57,880 bases of DNA, taken from an uncultured Fidelibacterota bacterium (GTDB lineage: Bacteria; Fidelibacterota; Marinisomatia; Marinisomatales; UBA8229). Shown here piece after piece: positions 35,742-44,001 of the stretch. The number at the start of each line of letters is the position of its first letter. Position 1 is the stretch's first letter. Under the pieces are notes generated by a model. The model searched no databases. It was not told the origin of the DNA and saw nothing but the letters and a program-made list of their open reading frames with translations. The stretch spans positions 1-57,880 of the forward strand of contig CAJWIT010000008.1 of the NCBI GenBank assembly GCA_913041945.1. Direction: 5' to 3'. Made by a program: the position numbers and the translations under genes.

Positions 35742-37070
35742 ATGAAAATATTTGATAATCTGGTTTTCAGCACAGTTCTTATCCTAACAGCGATTCTATC
35801 CGCACAGGATTTTGAGGATTTATATTTTGGGACAGATTCCACGTTTGAAGTCTTGACATGGAATATTGAATGGTTTCCAAAAAATGGTCAAACCACAGTG
35901 GATTATGTGACTACGATCATTCAAGCCCTTGACGTTGATGTATTAGCAATACAGGAAGTTGATGACACAGGTATGTTCGATCAAATGCTTGACAATCTTA
36001 CTGACTATGAAGGATATTATGAATCCGCCTGGTTCGCCGGCCTGGCTTATATCTACAAAACAGATGTAGTTGAAATCAATGAAATATATGAGATTTACAC
36101 CACTTCACCCTATTGGAGTCCATTCCCAAGGTCACCAATGGTTGTGGATATGAACTTTATGGGACAGAACGTTATCATTATTAATAATCATTTTAAATGT
36201 TGCGGTGATGGCTATTTAGATCCCGATGATTCTGGTGATGAAGAAACACGGAGATATATAGCCAGTAACTTATTAAAAGAGTATATAGATACACATTTCT
36301 CAAATGATAACGTGATTGTTTTGGGAGATTTAAATGATATCCTAACTGATAATCCCGAAAACAATGTATTTCAGATGATTTTAGATGACCCAGGAAATTA
36401 CCTGTTTGCTGATATGGAAATTGCAGAGGGACCCAGCTCTGGATGGTCGTATCCGACGTGGCCTTCTCATCTTGACCATATTCTTATAACGAATGAATTA
36501 TTTGATGAACTCGGGAACGTCAACTCTGATGTCCAGACTATTAAAATAGACGAATATTGCGATGGTGGCTGGTATGAATATGACCAGAATGTATCCGACC
36601 ACCGTCCAGTTGGTTTAAAAGTGGAATTTAATGCGATGACAGGAGTTGAGTATACAGAAGGATGGAATCTGGTTGGCCTGCCTTTGATAGTTGATGACAG
36701 TGATTATCAAATCCAGTTTCCAGATGCTGTGGAAGGGACGCTCTACTCCTTCAATGGCAGTTACGATCCGGAGGAAACATTAATCCAGGGTAATGGATAC
36801 TGGCTTCGATTTAATAATGCCGGGACAACCACCATAACAGGCATACCTGTTACTGAATTATCTTTAAGCTTAAGTGCAGGGTGGAACCTGATCAGCGGTA
36901 TCAGTACCCCTGTAGAAATAGGTGCGATTATTGATCCGGATAATATCATAATAAATGGTACAATTTATGGTTTTGATTCTGGCTACGTTGCAGCTGATGA
37001 ATTAATCCCTGGTGAGGGCTATTGGGTTCGTGCAAATAATTCAGGGAATATCATTTTAATAAGTGAATGA
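35742..37070 (+). CDS. Secreted endonuclease/exonuclease/phosphatase-family protein with GWN module
   Basis: 442 residues. Signal peptide (1-21), then an EEP domain (about 33-300) with all key motifs: LTWNIEWF (Asn41), LAIQEVDD (Glu72), NNHFKCCG, VIVLGDLNDI, HLDHILIT and SDHRPVGLKVEF. A secreted DNase or phosphodiesterase is most likely, perhaps for nucleic-acid phosphorus scavenging. The GWN module follows (about 306-442) and ends the protein, with no sorting domain, as in the LamG-like protein two genes upstream. ATG start; the 91-base gap from the previous stop is AT-rich. Confidence 0.88.
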   Translation: MKIFDNLVFSTVLILTAILSAQDFEDLYFGTDSTFEVLTWNIEWFPKNGQTTVDYVTTIIQALDVDVLAIQEVDDTGMFDQMLDNLTDYEGYYESAWFAGLAYIYKTDVVEINEIYEIYTTSPYWSPFPRSPMVVDMNFMGQNVIIINNHFKCCGDGYLDPDDSGDEETRRYIASNLLKEYIDTHFSNDNVIVLGDLNDILTDNPENNVFQMILDDPGNYLFADMEIAEGPSSGWSYPTWPSHLDHILITNELFDELGNVNSDVQTIKIDEYCDGGWYEYDQNVSDHRPVGLKVEFNAMTGVEYTEGWNLVGLPLIVDDSDYQIQFPDAVEGTLYSFNGSYDPEETLIQGNGYWLRFNNAGTTTITGIPVTELSLSLSAGWNLISGISTPVEIGAIIDPDNIIINGTIYGFDSGYVAADELIPGEGYWVRANNSGNIILISE

Positions 37071-37157
37071 AATTGACTGGCTCAGTGTATCATCCTACAC
37101 TTCCGGGTTAATTCCCGGGCTTTACGTGGATTAACTATTACGTTTGTGATTATTCCC

Positions 37158-38045
37158 ATGGGATTACATGTAAACCTTGGTGAAATATATGCAATATTGA
37201 CAGCACTATGCTGGTCATCCGGGGTCATCTTTTTTCAGATATCTGGTCGAGTCCTGAGCAGCCTTCAGATAAACCTGTTAAAGAACACTATTGGAGTTAT
37301 CGGCTTTATTGGGTTTCTGATAATTCAGGGACATGATTTTCCAGCATTCAATCATCATGAATATTTGATACTGATCATCAGCGGGATCTTGGGCGTTGCA
37401 GTTGGTGACCTGTTTTTTTTAGCCTCCCTGCGGAGGCTGGGAGCTGGTTTAAATGCGATTGTCAGTACCACTTATTCGCCATCCATCTTTCTGCTTGCAT
37501 TCCTTATGTTTGGAGAGGTCATTTCTCTGCAGGCCTATTTCGGAGGTGCTTTAGTCATTACCGGAATCATTATTAGTTCTCTGGAAATACCGAAAAATAA
37601 AAGACGAGAAGATATTGCCTGGGGTGTGTTGTATGGGTTTGCAGCCCAGGCCCTCACTGCTTTTTCAGTTTTATTACTGAAACCCATTATGGAAATACAC
37701 CCAGTTGTGCCCATTGCCCTGGTACGATTTAGTACCGGAACCGTACTGTGCATTGGTTTTCTGGTTTTTGCTAAAGGGTCGTCGACCTTATTCGAAACTT
37801 TCAAACAGGGATTGAAACATCCGCCGCTGATCATGGGATCATTTTTGGGTACGTTTCTGTCTGTGATATTTTGGCTGGCCGGCTATAAATATACCCTTGC
37901 AGGACGTGCTGCCATCTATAATCAGCTTTCCACCATTTTTATCATTATTATGGCGGCCATTTTTCTTAAAGAGGCCATGACCCGGAAGAAGTGGCTAGCG
38001 GTATGTTGTGCCCTGTGCGGCGCTCTGCTTGTGAGTGCGTATTAG
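37158..38045 (+). CDS. EamA/DMT-superfamily transporter
   Basis: About 295 residues from the ATG at 37158 (an in-frame GTG at 37146 is possible). Ten hydrophobic helices are arranged as two EamA repeats. The first has 'LTALCWSSGVIFFQISGRVL' and 'SLRRLGAGLNAIVSTTYSP'; the second has 'LVRFSTGTVLCIGFLVFA' and 'AGRAAIYNQLSTIFIIIMAA'. Drug/metabolite transporters of this kind export amino acids, nucleotides or metabolites; the substrate cannot be predicted. It stands alone between a secreted nuclease gene and a GIY-YIG gene. Confidence 0.88.
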   Translation: MGLHVNLGEIYAILTALCWSSGVIFFQISGRVLSSLQINLLKNTIGVIGFIGFLIIQGHDFPAFNHHEYLILIISGILGVAVGDLFFLASLRRLGAGLNAIVSTTYSPSIFLLAFLMFGEVISLQAYFGGALVITGIIISSLEIPKNKRREDIAWGVLYGFAAQALTAFSVLLLKPIMEIHPVVPIALVRFSTGTVLCIGFLVFAKGSSTLFETFKQGLKHPPLIMGSFLGTFLSVIFWLAGYKYTLAGRAAIYNQLSTIFIIIMAAIFLKEAMTRKKWLAVCCALCGALLVSAY

Positions 38046-38149
38046 AAAAGATAATCATCAAGCCTCCCTTTAAGCGGAATTTTTTGTATTCACTCATTCT
38101 TTCACTCCACCTTCTTGTAAAAAAGTGGAGGACAGGGTAATTTAATTGA

Positions 38150-38470
38150 ATGAAACAATACTATATATATGTAATAGAATTAGACCCAGCCGTTGCAGAT
38201 TTAAGAAGATTTCGTACGAAGAATCCAAAATACATAAAGGGCAATGGTTGCGTTTATGTTGGACAATCTACAAGAAAACCATCTTTGAGATTTGAGCAGC
38301 ATAAAGAGGGATATAAGTCAAATAAATATGCGAAACATTATGGGTTAAAGCTGAGACCAGACCTTTATGAAAAGTACAATCCAGTTCCCACAAGAAAGGA
38401 TGCTGAAGAAATTGAAGAAATGCTGGGCAGGGAACTGCGAAGCCGGGGCTTTGGTGTATGGTTTAATTAA
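38150..38470 (+). CDS. Small GIY-YIG-like protein
   Basis: 106 residues. 'YYIYVIEL' and 'CVYVGQSTRKPSLRFEQHKEG' correspond to the paired GIY and YIG strands and the following Arg/His-containing helix of the GIY-YIG nuclease fold; 'EEIEEMLGRELRSRGFGVW' is a possible late helix with the metal-binding Glu. Small GIY-YIG proteins include DNA-repair and homing-type nucleases and many of unknown role. A weak 6-bp stem (38104-38130) precedes it. It could be inactive, since the substrate-binding region is short. Confidence 0.75.
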   Translation: MKQYYIYVIELDPAVADLRRFRTKNPKYIKGNGCVYVGQSTRKPSLRFEQHKEGYKSNKYAKHYGLKLRPDLYEKYNPVPTRKDAEEIEEMLGRELRSRGFGVWFN

Positions 38471-38542
38471 GCTTTGCCCAGCATTGTTTTTATGTGTGGT
38501 AAACAAATTTTTTAGTAGTTTAAATCAAAAATTGAGGGATAT

Positions 38543-38953
38543 ATGCTCGTAAGTAAATTAGATCATTTGAATCTGAGTGTACGTGATTTTGAAGAAACCG
38601 TACAGTGGTACAACAAGCTATTTGATTTTACCCTGGTTGAACAGGGAATCCAGGATGGTGTAAAATGGGGTGTAATACGGTCTAATGATGCCATGCTGTG
38701 CATTTATGAAGCACCTGCATTGGTTTTGCTGGACACATTAGAAATGAAAAAAAAAGGTGTACATTACCTGGCACATTTTGGCTTACGGATCACTGATAAA
38801 AAACTATGGGAAGAGATCGTTGAAACAGAAAATCTGCCTCTGTTATATGACGGAGTAATACAGTGGCCGCATTCCCTCGCGTGGTATATAAAAGACCCGA
38901 CAGGTTGGGAAATTGAAGTAGTTTATTGGGAGGGTAACACCATACGGTTCTGA
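38543..38953 (+). CDS. VOC-family (glyoxalase/dioxygenase superfamily) protein
   Basis: 136 residues. Typical VOC beginning 'KLDHLNLSVRDFEETVQWYNKLFDFTLVE' (first metal ligand His9), a middle 'HYLAHFGLRITDKKLWEEIV', and an ending 'SLAWYIKDPTGWEIEVVYWE' with the last metal-ligand Glu. Members bind a divalent metal and act as lyases, isomerases or resistance proteins. GAGGGATAT precedes the ATG. No neighbours suggest a substrate. Confidence 0.87.
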   Translation: MLVSKLDHLNLSVRDFEETVQWYNKLFDFTLVEQGIQDGVKWGVIRSNDAMLCIYEAPALVLLDTLEMKKKGVHYLAHFGLRITDKKLWEEIVETENLPLLYDGVIQWPHSLAWYIKDPTGWEIEVVYWEGNTIRF

Positions 38954-38998
38954 TGCTATTGTTATTGAGGGAAAAAACATGCACCAAGCGTATCCTGG

Positions 38999-39691
38999 TT
39001 ACGTAGATCGAAATTTTCGGTAGAGTGGAAAAGGAAGATAAACCAGCCAAAAGACAATAAACCCGACCACGGTCAGGGGTACTAAATAAAAGGGCCAGGG
39101 ACCCATGAAATCCAGGAGAGTTGGGGTCTCTGGTTTCCCTGAAATAAAGAAATAATTTGATCCAATCATCCAGTTTACAATGCCAATGGGCACTAAAAGA
39201 CCAAGTGTGATAAAAGAAGTTTTGATCATCGCTGAAAATGTCGGTCTCATTCCCAACACCACTGTTGCATATACCACCGACAAAATGATCATGCCATGTC
39301 CATAGAAGAACTGAAAAAATAAGAAGGTGGGGAAGCCATGTTCGATGGTTGGAGTAAGAAGCGCCTGAATAGCGCCGCCTAATCCCCAAAAATAGACGAG
39401 ATCATAAATTTTCTGGTTTTTTTTCATGAGCATTATTGGGCTCAGAATGATGCTGAATCCACATAAGTGCAGAGGAAGATGCTCCTGAAAAGTATACGTT
39501 CCATCCATTACACGATAAGTCCACATGGAAATTTCATTTATCCAGGTTGACAAGGCAAGAATGAGACGAATTGGATATTCCCAGGTAAGCTTTAACCTGT
39601 TTTTTACAAACCAGGGGAGAAGTATGGCAACCAACAATGAAATGAGTATTACCAAAAAGTGTTGTAAACCAAAAAGTTCAAATGTATTCAT
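38999..39691 (-). CDS. TIGR02206/YwaF-family membrane protein
   Basis: 230 residues with seven predicted transmembrane helices. The conserved family landmarks are present: 'FGLQHFLVILIS' at the start, 'LHLCGFSIIL' after helix 3, 'DLVYFWGLGGAIQALLTP', 'FFQFFYGHGMII' and 'NWMIGSNYFFISGKPETPTLLDFMGPWP'. The function of YwaF-like proteins is unknown. It is transcribed against the neighbouring VOC gene, whose stop is 46 bases from this gene's stop. Confidence 0.88.
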   Translation of the reverse strand: MNTFELFGLQHFLVILISLLVAILLPWFVKNRLKLTWEYPIRLILALSTWINEISMWTYRVMDGTYTFQEHLPLHLCGFSIILSPIMLMKKNQKIYDLVYFWGLGGAIQALLTPTIEHGFPTFLFFQFFYGHGMIILSVVYATVVLGMRPTFSAMIKTSFITLGLLVPIGIVNWMIGSNYFFISGKPETPTLLDFMGPWPFYLVPLTVVGFIVFWLVYLPFPLYRKFRST

Positions 39692-39771
39692 AGCGACTTG
39701 AGATTTAAATAGAGTAGGAAAAATGCTTTAAAAGTTAAATATGAAAATAGAGTAAAACAAATTTCTGCACA

Positions 39772-39868
39772 ATAATGGAAATCCAGTCTTTACGCAATTC
39801 AGGCAGGAGATCCTTCGCAAAATTCAGGACATGGTTTTGTGTGGACAAAGAAGCTGCTGCTGAAGTAA
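39772..39868 (+). pseudogene. Degenerate sorting-domain tail relic
   Basis: After a TAA the frame reads SSLYAIQAGD..., then GFVWTKKLLLK and TAA. This aligns with the end of the large cargo protein at 35650 (GVYLYQIQAGDFVQTRKMVLLK) with an insertion of about seven residues. The non-coding DNA after both stops also matches (gggaatagggtaattt...ggttatgaa versus gagaataggtaatttgggtatgaa). It is the tail of a lost secreted-protein gene and explains most of the 247-base gap 39692-39938. Confidence 0.6.
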
Positions 39869-39938
39869 GTATTTTTGTTTCTGTTTCGCGGGAGAATAGG
39901 TAATTTGGGTATGAATAGGAATAGCAATAGCCAGCATA

Positions 39939-40523
39939 TTGAATAACATCCAAAAGAAGGTTTTTTCCCCATTACAGAGAGTTCAGTACAGTCTTTGTGT
40001 ATTGCTCTTTTTCTCTTCGGTCTTTGCATCCAGCTTTCGGGCTGTCAACCAGTTCGAAGTGGGTGGCGGCACTACTCTTTTGATGCCGAGAGATACCTTC
40101 AACAATGGGTGGGGATATGGAATGGATGTCGGTTGGAATTTCTCCAGAAAATATGGAGTTCATCTTACTTTCGGAAATGCTCAAGTGAGTGGCAAAGAGA
40201 TAGATAGTCTCAGGTTGATACAATCGTTTGTGCTGGGTGCTGAGCTGTCTTTCCGGAGGAAAGACCAGGCATACGGTTTTACTTCTATTGGAATTGGGTC
40301 TGTCTCAGGTGAGGATAACACCCTCTTTGTTTTTGGTGCAGGAATTAAAATTCCCATCCGGAAGCACTGGCTTATCCGGATTGAACTTCGGGATTATCAC
40401 CCGGAGATCGGTATTCCTTTTGTGAGTTTTCCGAAAAGTCAGGCCGCCATACAAGGAACCGGAGGTTCCAGATATCTGGAACTTAGATTAGGAATTTCAC
40501 GTACTCTGAGCGGGGACAGGTAA
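39939..40523 (+). CDS. Small outer-membrane beta-barrel protein
   Basis: 194 residues starting at TTG 39939; no ATG upstream gives a signal peptide, and no clear ribosome site is seen. Signal peptide (LCVLLFFSSVFA), then eight or so amphipathic strands: 'QFEVGGGTTLLMP', 'WGYGMDVGWNFS', 'YGVHLTFGNAQV', 'FVLGAELSFRR', 'AYGFTSIGIGSVS', 'LFVFGAGIKIPI', 'WLIRIELRDYH' and 'YLELRLGISRTL'. This fits an OmpA/OmpW-type eight-stranded barrel of unknown role. The following DNA (40530-40560) has a weak resemblance to another sorting-tail end. Confidence 0.78.
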   Translation: MNNIQKKVFSPLQRVQYSLCVLLFFSSVFASSFRAVNQFEVGGGTTLLMPRDTFNNGWGYGMDVGWNFSRKYGVHLTFGNAQVSGKEIDSLRLIQSFVLGAELSFRRKDQAYGFTSIGIGSVSGEDNTLFVFGAGIKIPIRKHWLIRIELRDYHPEIGIPFVSFPKSQAAIQGTGGSRYLELRLGISRTLSGDR

Positions 40524-40643
40524 TTATTTTTCTTGTAGGTATGGCGCTGTAAAAGTAAATCTTCATTCCCAGATGGCTAAAATCTCCCACCTTTCTCAAT
40601 CCAACATTGTTAGACTGCAATGCAATATGCTTTTTCTAAATGA

Positions 40644-41189
40644 TTAGAATGGATCTAAGGCAGGATCCTTGCCATGGTCCCAGGTCAGGTTTTCAAATAA
40701 CCCTACCTGTAAATCCTTGGCAAAATAAATAGCTTCATTTTTTACTTTTAAAACGGCGTCTGCCCAGGCTATAAAAGTCGGTCTGGTGATGAATTTTCTG
40801 ATATCAATCTGATAGGTGATTTTGTTATGATAGGGCCGCACCTGTCCTTTGAATTTTAAGTCCTTTACGCCCAAGGCGCGTCCTCGCCCGTCACCTCCCA
40901 TCCAGGTTAAAAAGAAGCCAGTCAGCTGCCATAAGCCATCCAAGCCTAAACATCCGGGCATGACGGGGTCGTTTTTAAAGTGGCAGTCGAAAAACCAGTT
41001 CTTTTCATCAATGTCCATCTCCGCTTTTATTTCACCTTTGTCGTATTTCCCCCCCTTATCGGATATATGCAGAATTCGATCAACCATCAGCATGGGCGGC
41101 GTGGGCATTTTGCCTTTATCCATACCGAATAATTTTCCCAGACCACTGTCAATCAGGTCTTTGTGGCTGTATTTGTTTTTTACCGGCAT
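40644..41189 (-). CDS. fabA: Beta-hydroxydecanoyl-ACP dehydratase/isomerase FabA
   Basis: 181 residues. The hot-dog domain has the diagnostic FabA motif CHFKNDPVMPGCLGLDGLWQ (69-88) with catalytic His70 and Asp84, plus 'GGDGRGRALGVKDLKFKGQV'. FabA dehydrates 3-hydroxydecanoyl-ACP and isomerises the product to the cis-3 form, the branch point to unsaturated fatty acids under anaerobic conditions. Its usual partner fabB is not adjacent, so it must be elsewhere. Cytosolic; single-gene unit. It is convergent with the OM barrel gene. Confidence 0.95.
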   Translation of the reverse strand: MPVKNKYSHKDLIDSGLGKLFGMDKGKMPTPPMLMVDRILHISDKGGKYDKGEIKAEMDIDEKNWFFDCHFKNDPVMPGCLGLDGLWQLTGFFLTWMGGDGRGRALGVKDLKFKGQVRPYHNKITYQIDIRKFITRPTFIAWADAVLKVKNEAIYFAKDLQVGLFENLTWDHGKDPALDPF

Positions 41190-41263
41190 AAATATCTTTT
41201 TAAAAAACCAGAAACTGAATGTACAGCCATCCTTATGTTTGTTTTCACGAACTCTCCAATATT

Positions 41264-41839
41264 CTATTGCTTTGCCATTTCAACAATTTTGCAAAAGGAT
41301 TTTCCGGCATAATCAGAGTCGTATGAATAGGTTATTGTGGCCGTATTCTCTGTCAGTTCAATTGTTCCGCACCATGTCTTTGACTTATCAGGAGCATAAA
41401 TGTATGTCTCACAATATCCATCTTCTGTAAGGTAGTATTCAAAGGGCATATCATATGTGCCCTCGCAATTCCCATTAGAGTTAATCGTTCCATTTTTTTT
41501 GATGCACATATCATGAAATTTTTCTTCTGAGTAGCCCTTTTGCTGGAAATCAGAAAATAAAAGTAAGAAACTTTCCGTTCTAACTGCATCTGATTCACCA
41601 TAAGTGACAATGCCAGAATAATCATATGTTTCTCCCTCACCTATGCAGTCAGCATTTTCATAGGAAACTACTGATGAATATGACCAGGATCCTTCCAGTG
41701 AGTTATCATTGATTGCCTGGGATAATATTTTCCCAACCCATTCAGGTTGAGACTGTTTTGATGTTTTTGAGATGTTATCCTCACATCCGGTTATAAAAAA
41801 TAAAGTTAATAATATTATAATCAATACTTTTGTTTTCAT
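41264..41839 (-). CDS. Hypothetical lipoprotein
   Basis: 191 residues with a clear lipoprotein signal (LTLFFITGC, Cys19). The mature part is beta-rich with several Cys residues (CIGEGETY, MCIKKNGTINSNGNC, YCETYIYA, WCGTIELTENTATITY, SFCKIV) that could form disulfides. The pattern 'EGSWSYSSVVSYE...GIVTYGE' and 'TATITYSYDSDY' resembles lipocalin-like single-domain lipoproteins, but no family is recognised. It is alone on its strand with an AT-rich upstream region shared with the divergent DUF1543 gene. Confidence 0.78.
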   Translation of the reverse strand: MKTKVLIIILLTLFFITGCEDNISKTSKQSQPEWVGKILSQAINDNSLEGSWSYSSVVSYENADCIGEGETYDYSGIVTYGESDAVRTESFLLLFSDFQQKGYSEEKFHDMCIKKNGTINSNGNCEGTYDMPFEYYLTEDGYCETYIYAPDKSKTWCGTIELTENTATITYSYDSDYAGKSFCKIVEMAKQ

Positions 41840-41925
41840 AGGTGTCTCTTCAATTAAATTATTTGGTAGTAAATCAATAAAATCTATAGAAAAACAATTA
41901 TAATTTAGATTAAAAGGTATTTATC

Positions 41926-42198
41926 ATGAAACTGTATTTAATACATGTAGGCTTTTATGATTCGGAATTAATGGATGGACTTTATGAACAGCATGGTAAT
42001 TTTTTTGTTGTTGCCAGAAATGTGAAAGAAGCAAAAACTCGAGCTAAAATGAATCGGGTGTTTCAAAATAAAAACATGCACATTGATGGTATCCAGGAGC
42101 TAACTCTTGTGGATGGATACAGAGTGAATCTTGTGAAAGAAACAGGCACAAAAGAAACTGTTAACTATAGTTATGATGAAGTGAAAAAACTGAAGTAG
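41926..42198 (+). CDS. DUF1543-family small protein
   Basis: 90 residues. 'KLYLIHVGFYDSELMDGLYEQHGNFFVVARNVKEAKTRAK' and 'HIDGIQELTLVDGYRVNLV' match the DUF1543 pattern of a short alpha/beta protein usually found in isolation. Function unknown; cytosolic. It converges on ssb with a shared hairpin between the stops. Confidence 0.82.
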   Translation: MKLYLIHVGFYDSELMDGLYEQHGNFFVVARNVKEAKTRAKMNRVFQNKNMHIDGIQELTLVDGYRVNLVKETGTKETVNYSYDEVKKLK

Positions 42199-42253
42199 TA
42201 ATTCTTTACATTTTTTTCTTGTTATTTTTTCTTCACCAAATTAAAAATAAAAA

Positions 42254-42279
42254 AAGGGGGGCTCTTTCGAGCCCCCCTT
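42254..42279 (-). terminator. Intrinsic terminator of ssb
   Basis: A perfect 11-bp stem AAGGGGGGCTC/GAGCCCCCCTT with loop TTTC. On the minus strand it is followed by an uninterrupted U-rich tract (TTTTTATTTTTAA), the form of a strong rho-independent terminator for ssb. On the plus strand it may also slow transcription from the convergent DUF1543 gene, though the following T-run is weaker. Confidence 0.9.
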
Positions 42280-42302
42280 CACTTTATCTGACAGCAGATA
42301 GA

Positions 42303-42707
42303 TTAGAACGGCAAATCGTCCTCATCATCTTCCACAGGGGGTGACTTGGGTCGGTCACCATTATTATCCATCTTACGGCCCAGCATGGTGAAGGTATCAC
42401 AAAGAACCTCCGTGGTATACCGCTTAACGCCCTCTTTGTCTTCCCAGTTGCGGGTCTGGAGTTTTCCCTCCAGATAGACAAGCTGACCTTTTTTCAGCAG
42501 TTCACCAGCCATCTCAGCCGATTTTCTAAACATAACGCAACGGTGCCATTCAGTTTTATCCTGAATATCACCATTGGCGTCACGCCAAGACTCATTTGTT
42601 GCCAGATTGAAGTTTGCCACGGCTACCCCGGACGGGATATGCCTGACTTCCGGGTCGCCACCCAGATGACCGACTAACACGACTTTATTCACACTTCCTT
42701 TTTGCAT
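42303..42707 (-). CDS. ssb: Single-stranded DNA-binding protein
   Basis: 134 residues. OB-fold signature '[21 protein letters not shown]', '[14 protein letters not shown]', '[20 protein letters not shown]' and '[20 protein letters not shown]', then a short linker and the acidic C-terminal tip DDEDDLPF that recruits replication and repair proteins. The strong ribosome site AAGGAG lies 6 nt before the ATG. It has its own promoter and terminator, so it is monocistronic. Shorter than Escherichia coli SSB because of a brief linker, as in many FCB bacteria. Confidence 0.96.
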   Translation of the reverse strand: MQKGSVNKVVLVGHLGGDPEVRHIPSGVAVANFNLATNESWRDANGDIQDKTEWHRCVMFRKSAEMAGELLKKGQLVYLEGKLQTRNWEDKEGVKRYTTEVLCDTFTMLGRKMDNNGDRPKSPPVEDDEDDLPF

Positions 42708-42755
42708 TATGTACTCCTTACTACTTTATTTACCGATTATTAACGCGTACGTATT

Positions 42756-42785
42756 AGTCTACATTAGTTTTTCATTGTGTGTCAA
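42756..42785 (-). promoter_or_regulatory. Probable sigma-70-type promoter of ssb
   Basis: On the minus strand a perfect -35 TTGACA (42780-42785) is followed after 18 bases by TAGACT (42756-42761), a 4/6 match to the -10 consensus. It lies about 50 bases before the ssb start. FCB bacteria often use a diverged -10 (TAnnTTTG), so this assignment is moderate. Confidence 0.4.
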
Positions 42786-42818
42786 TAATATTTCTTCCTT
42801 TTATAGTTTCAAATGAGA

Positions 42819-42840
42819 TTAGGGGGATAAATCCCCCTAA
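42819..42840. other. Strong stem-loop between ssb and the hydrolase gene
   Basis: TTAGGGGGAT and ATCCCCCTAA form a perfect 10-bp inverted repeat separated by two A residues (8-9 bp with a tetraloop when folded). It lies between two divergent genes, where no gene ends, and is not directly followed by a T-run. It could be a leader attenuator of the hydrolase gene, an operator, or a terminator of an unseen transcript. Confidence 0.5.
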
Positions 42841-42952
42841 AAAATTATAGATATTTTTTTATTTTTCTATTACCGGATGTAAAGTCTAGATTTAAATTGT
42901 ATACCAAATAAAGAGTATTGTAAAGAAATTCAAAATTGAAAGAATTATCAAA

Positions 42953-43933
42953 ATGAAAATCAAATTAATAGCCATAATTTATTTGACTGCAGGCATAAAT
43001 GCTCAAAATATTCATCAGGATAAAATTGTATTTACCAGTGCGAATCCATTTTCATTTAAAGATATTATTACGGATTTGGATAATCAGGAATCACAGGAGG
43101 TATTTGGCAATCTTACTTTTCCTGAATATGCTAGTGAAGAAGATACAAGCAAATATCCACTTGTTATGGGTGTTGCGGGCAGCCTTGGCTGGGCGGAGCA
43201 TCATCTTGAATATTTGAAGATGTACAGGGAAATGGGAATTGCAACTTTTGAGGTGAATAGCTTTAAGAGCAGACAGATAGAATCAACTGTGGGTACCCAG
43301 GTTGAAGTGACTACCGCTACGATGGTCCTGGACAGTTATAAAGCTTTTGAAAAATTGAGTGTACACCCACGGATTAATAAGGAAAAGGTCGCCATCACTG
43401 GATGGAGTCTAGGGGGAGGTGTTGCTCTGCTTTCTGGTTGGCTGCCTGCGAAACAAGCCATTGATATAGATTTGACGTTTGCTGCACATTTATCTATTTA
43501 TCCACCGTGTATTGTTGAACCGGAAATATTGGATTTCACTGATTCACCCATTCATATCCTAATTGGAGAGTTAGATAACTGGGTGCCAGCTGATGCATGC
43601 GTTGACCTTGTTTCAAAGATAAGGGCTCATGGATCTGAAAATATTGCAGTAACAGTTTATGAGAATTCCCATCATTCTTTTGATCGTGACGGCCCAGTTA
43701 TAGTTGATAAAAAAGGGTACGTTTTAACAGACTGCAGATTGAAAATGAGAGCAGATGGGGCTGTGTTAATGAATTTTTTGGATATACCAATGACGACTCC
43801 ATTATTACAGAAAATAGGGTTGGCTTTTTGTGCAGAGAGAGGACCATCATATGGAGGAAATCCGGAGGCAAAAGAAAAAGCTTTTCAATTTGCCAGAGAA
43901 TTCATGGGACAATATTTATTATCTGACAACTAA
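42953..43933 (+). CDS. Secreted dienelactone-hydrolase-like alpha/beta hydrolase
   Basis: 326 residues with a short signal-like N-terminus (MKIKLIAIIYLTAGINA). The nucleophile elbow is VAITGWSLGGGVALL (G-x-S-x-G). 'YPLVMGVAGSLGWAEHHLEYLKMYREMG' corresponds to the oxyanion region, 'PIHILIGELDNWVPADAC' to the acid Asp, and 'TVYENSHHSFD' to the catalytic His. This complete triad supports an active hydrolase of the DLH branch. Substrate unknown; carboxyl esters or lactones are possible. It is alone on its strand. Confidence 0.86.
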   Translation: MKIKLIAIIYLTAGINAQNIHQDKIVFTSANPFSFKDIITDLDNQESQEVFGNLTFPEYASEEDTSKYPLVMGVAGSLGWAEHHLEYLKMYREMGIATFEVNSFKSRQIESTVGTQVEVTTATMVLDSYKAFEKLSVHPRINKEKVAITGWSLGGGVALLSGWLPAKQAIDIDLTFAAHLSIYPPCIVEPEILDFTDSPIHILIGELDNWVPADACVDLVSKIRAHGSENIAVTVYENSHHSFDRDGPVIVDKKGYVLTDCRLKMRADGAVLMNFLDIPMTTPLLQKIGLAFCAERGPSYGGNPEAKEKAFQFAREFMGQYLLSDN

Positions 43934-44001
43934 TCCTGGGATCAAAGCAATTTTAGTTTTTCCAAGCAGGGGAAACAGGTTTAATAAAAATCATACTGAG
44001 G

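Noticed and set aside
37103-37118. Hairpin CCGGG/CCCGG after the secreted nuclease gene as a terminator
   Set aside because: Only 5 bp and no U-tract follows.
38104-38130. Terminator before the GIY-YIG gene
   Set aside because: The CTCCAC/GTGGAG stem is short, has a bulge, and is not followed by a T-run on either strand.
40530-40560. Fourth sorting-domain tail relic
   Set aside because: The resemblance (aggtatggcgctgtaaaagtaaat versus aggaagatggtgctgttgaagtaaat) is suggestive, but it is too short and stop-broken to list as a separate feature.
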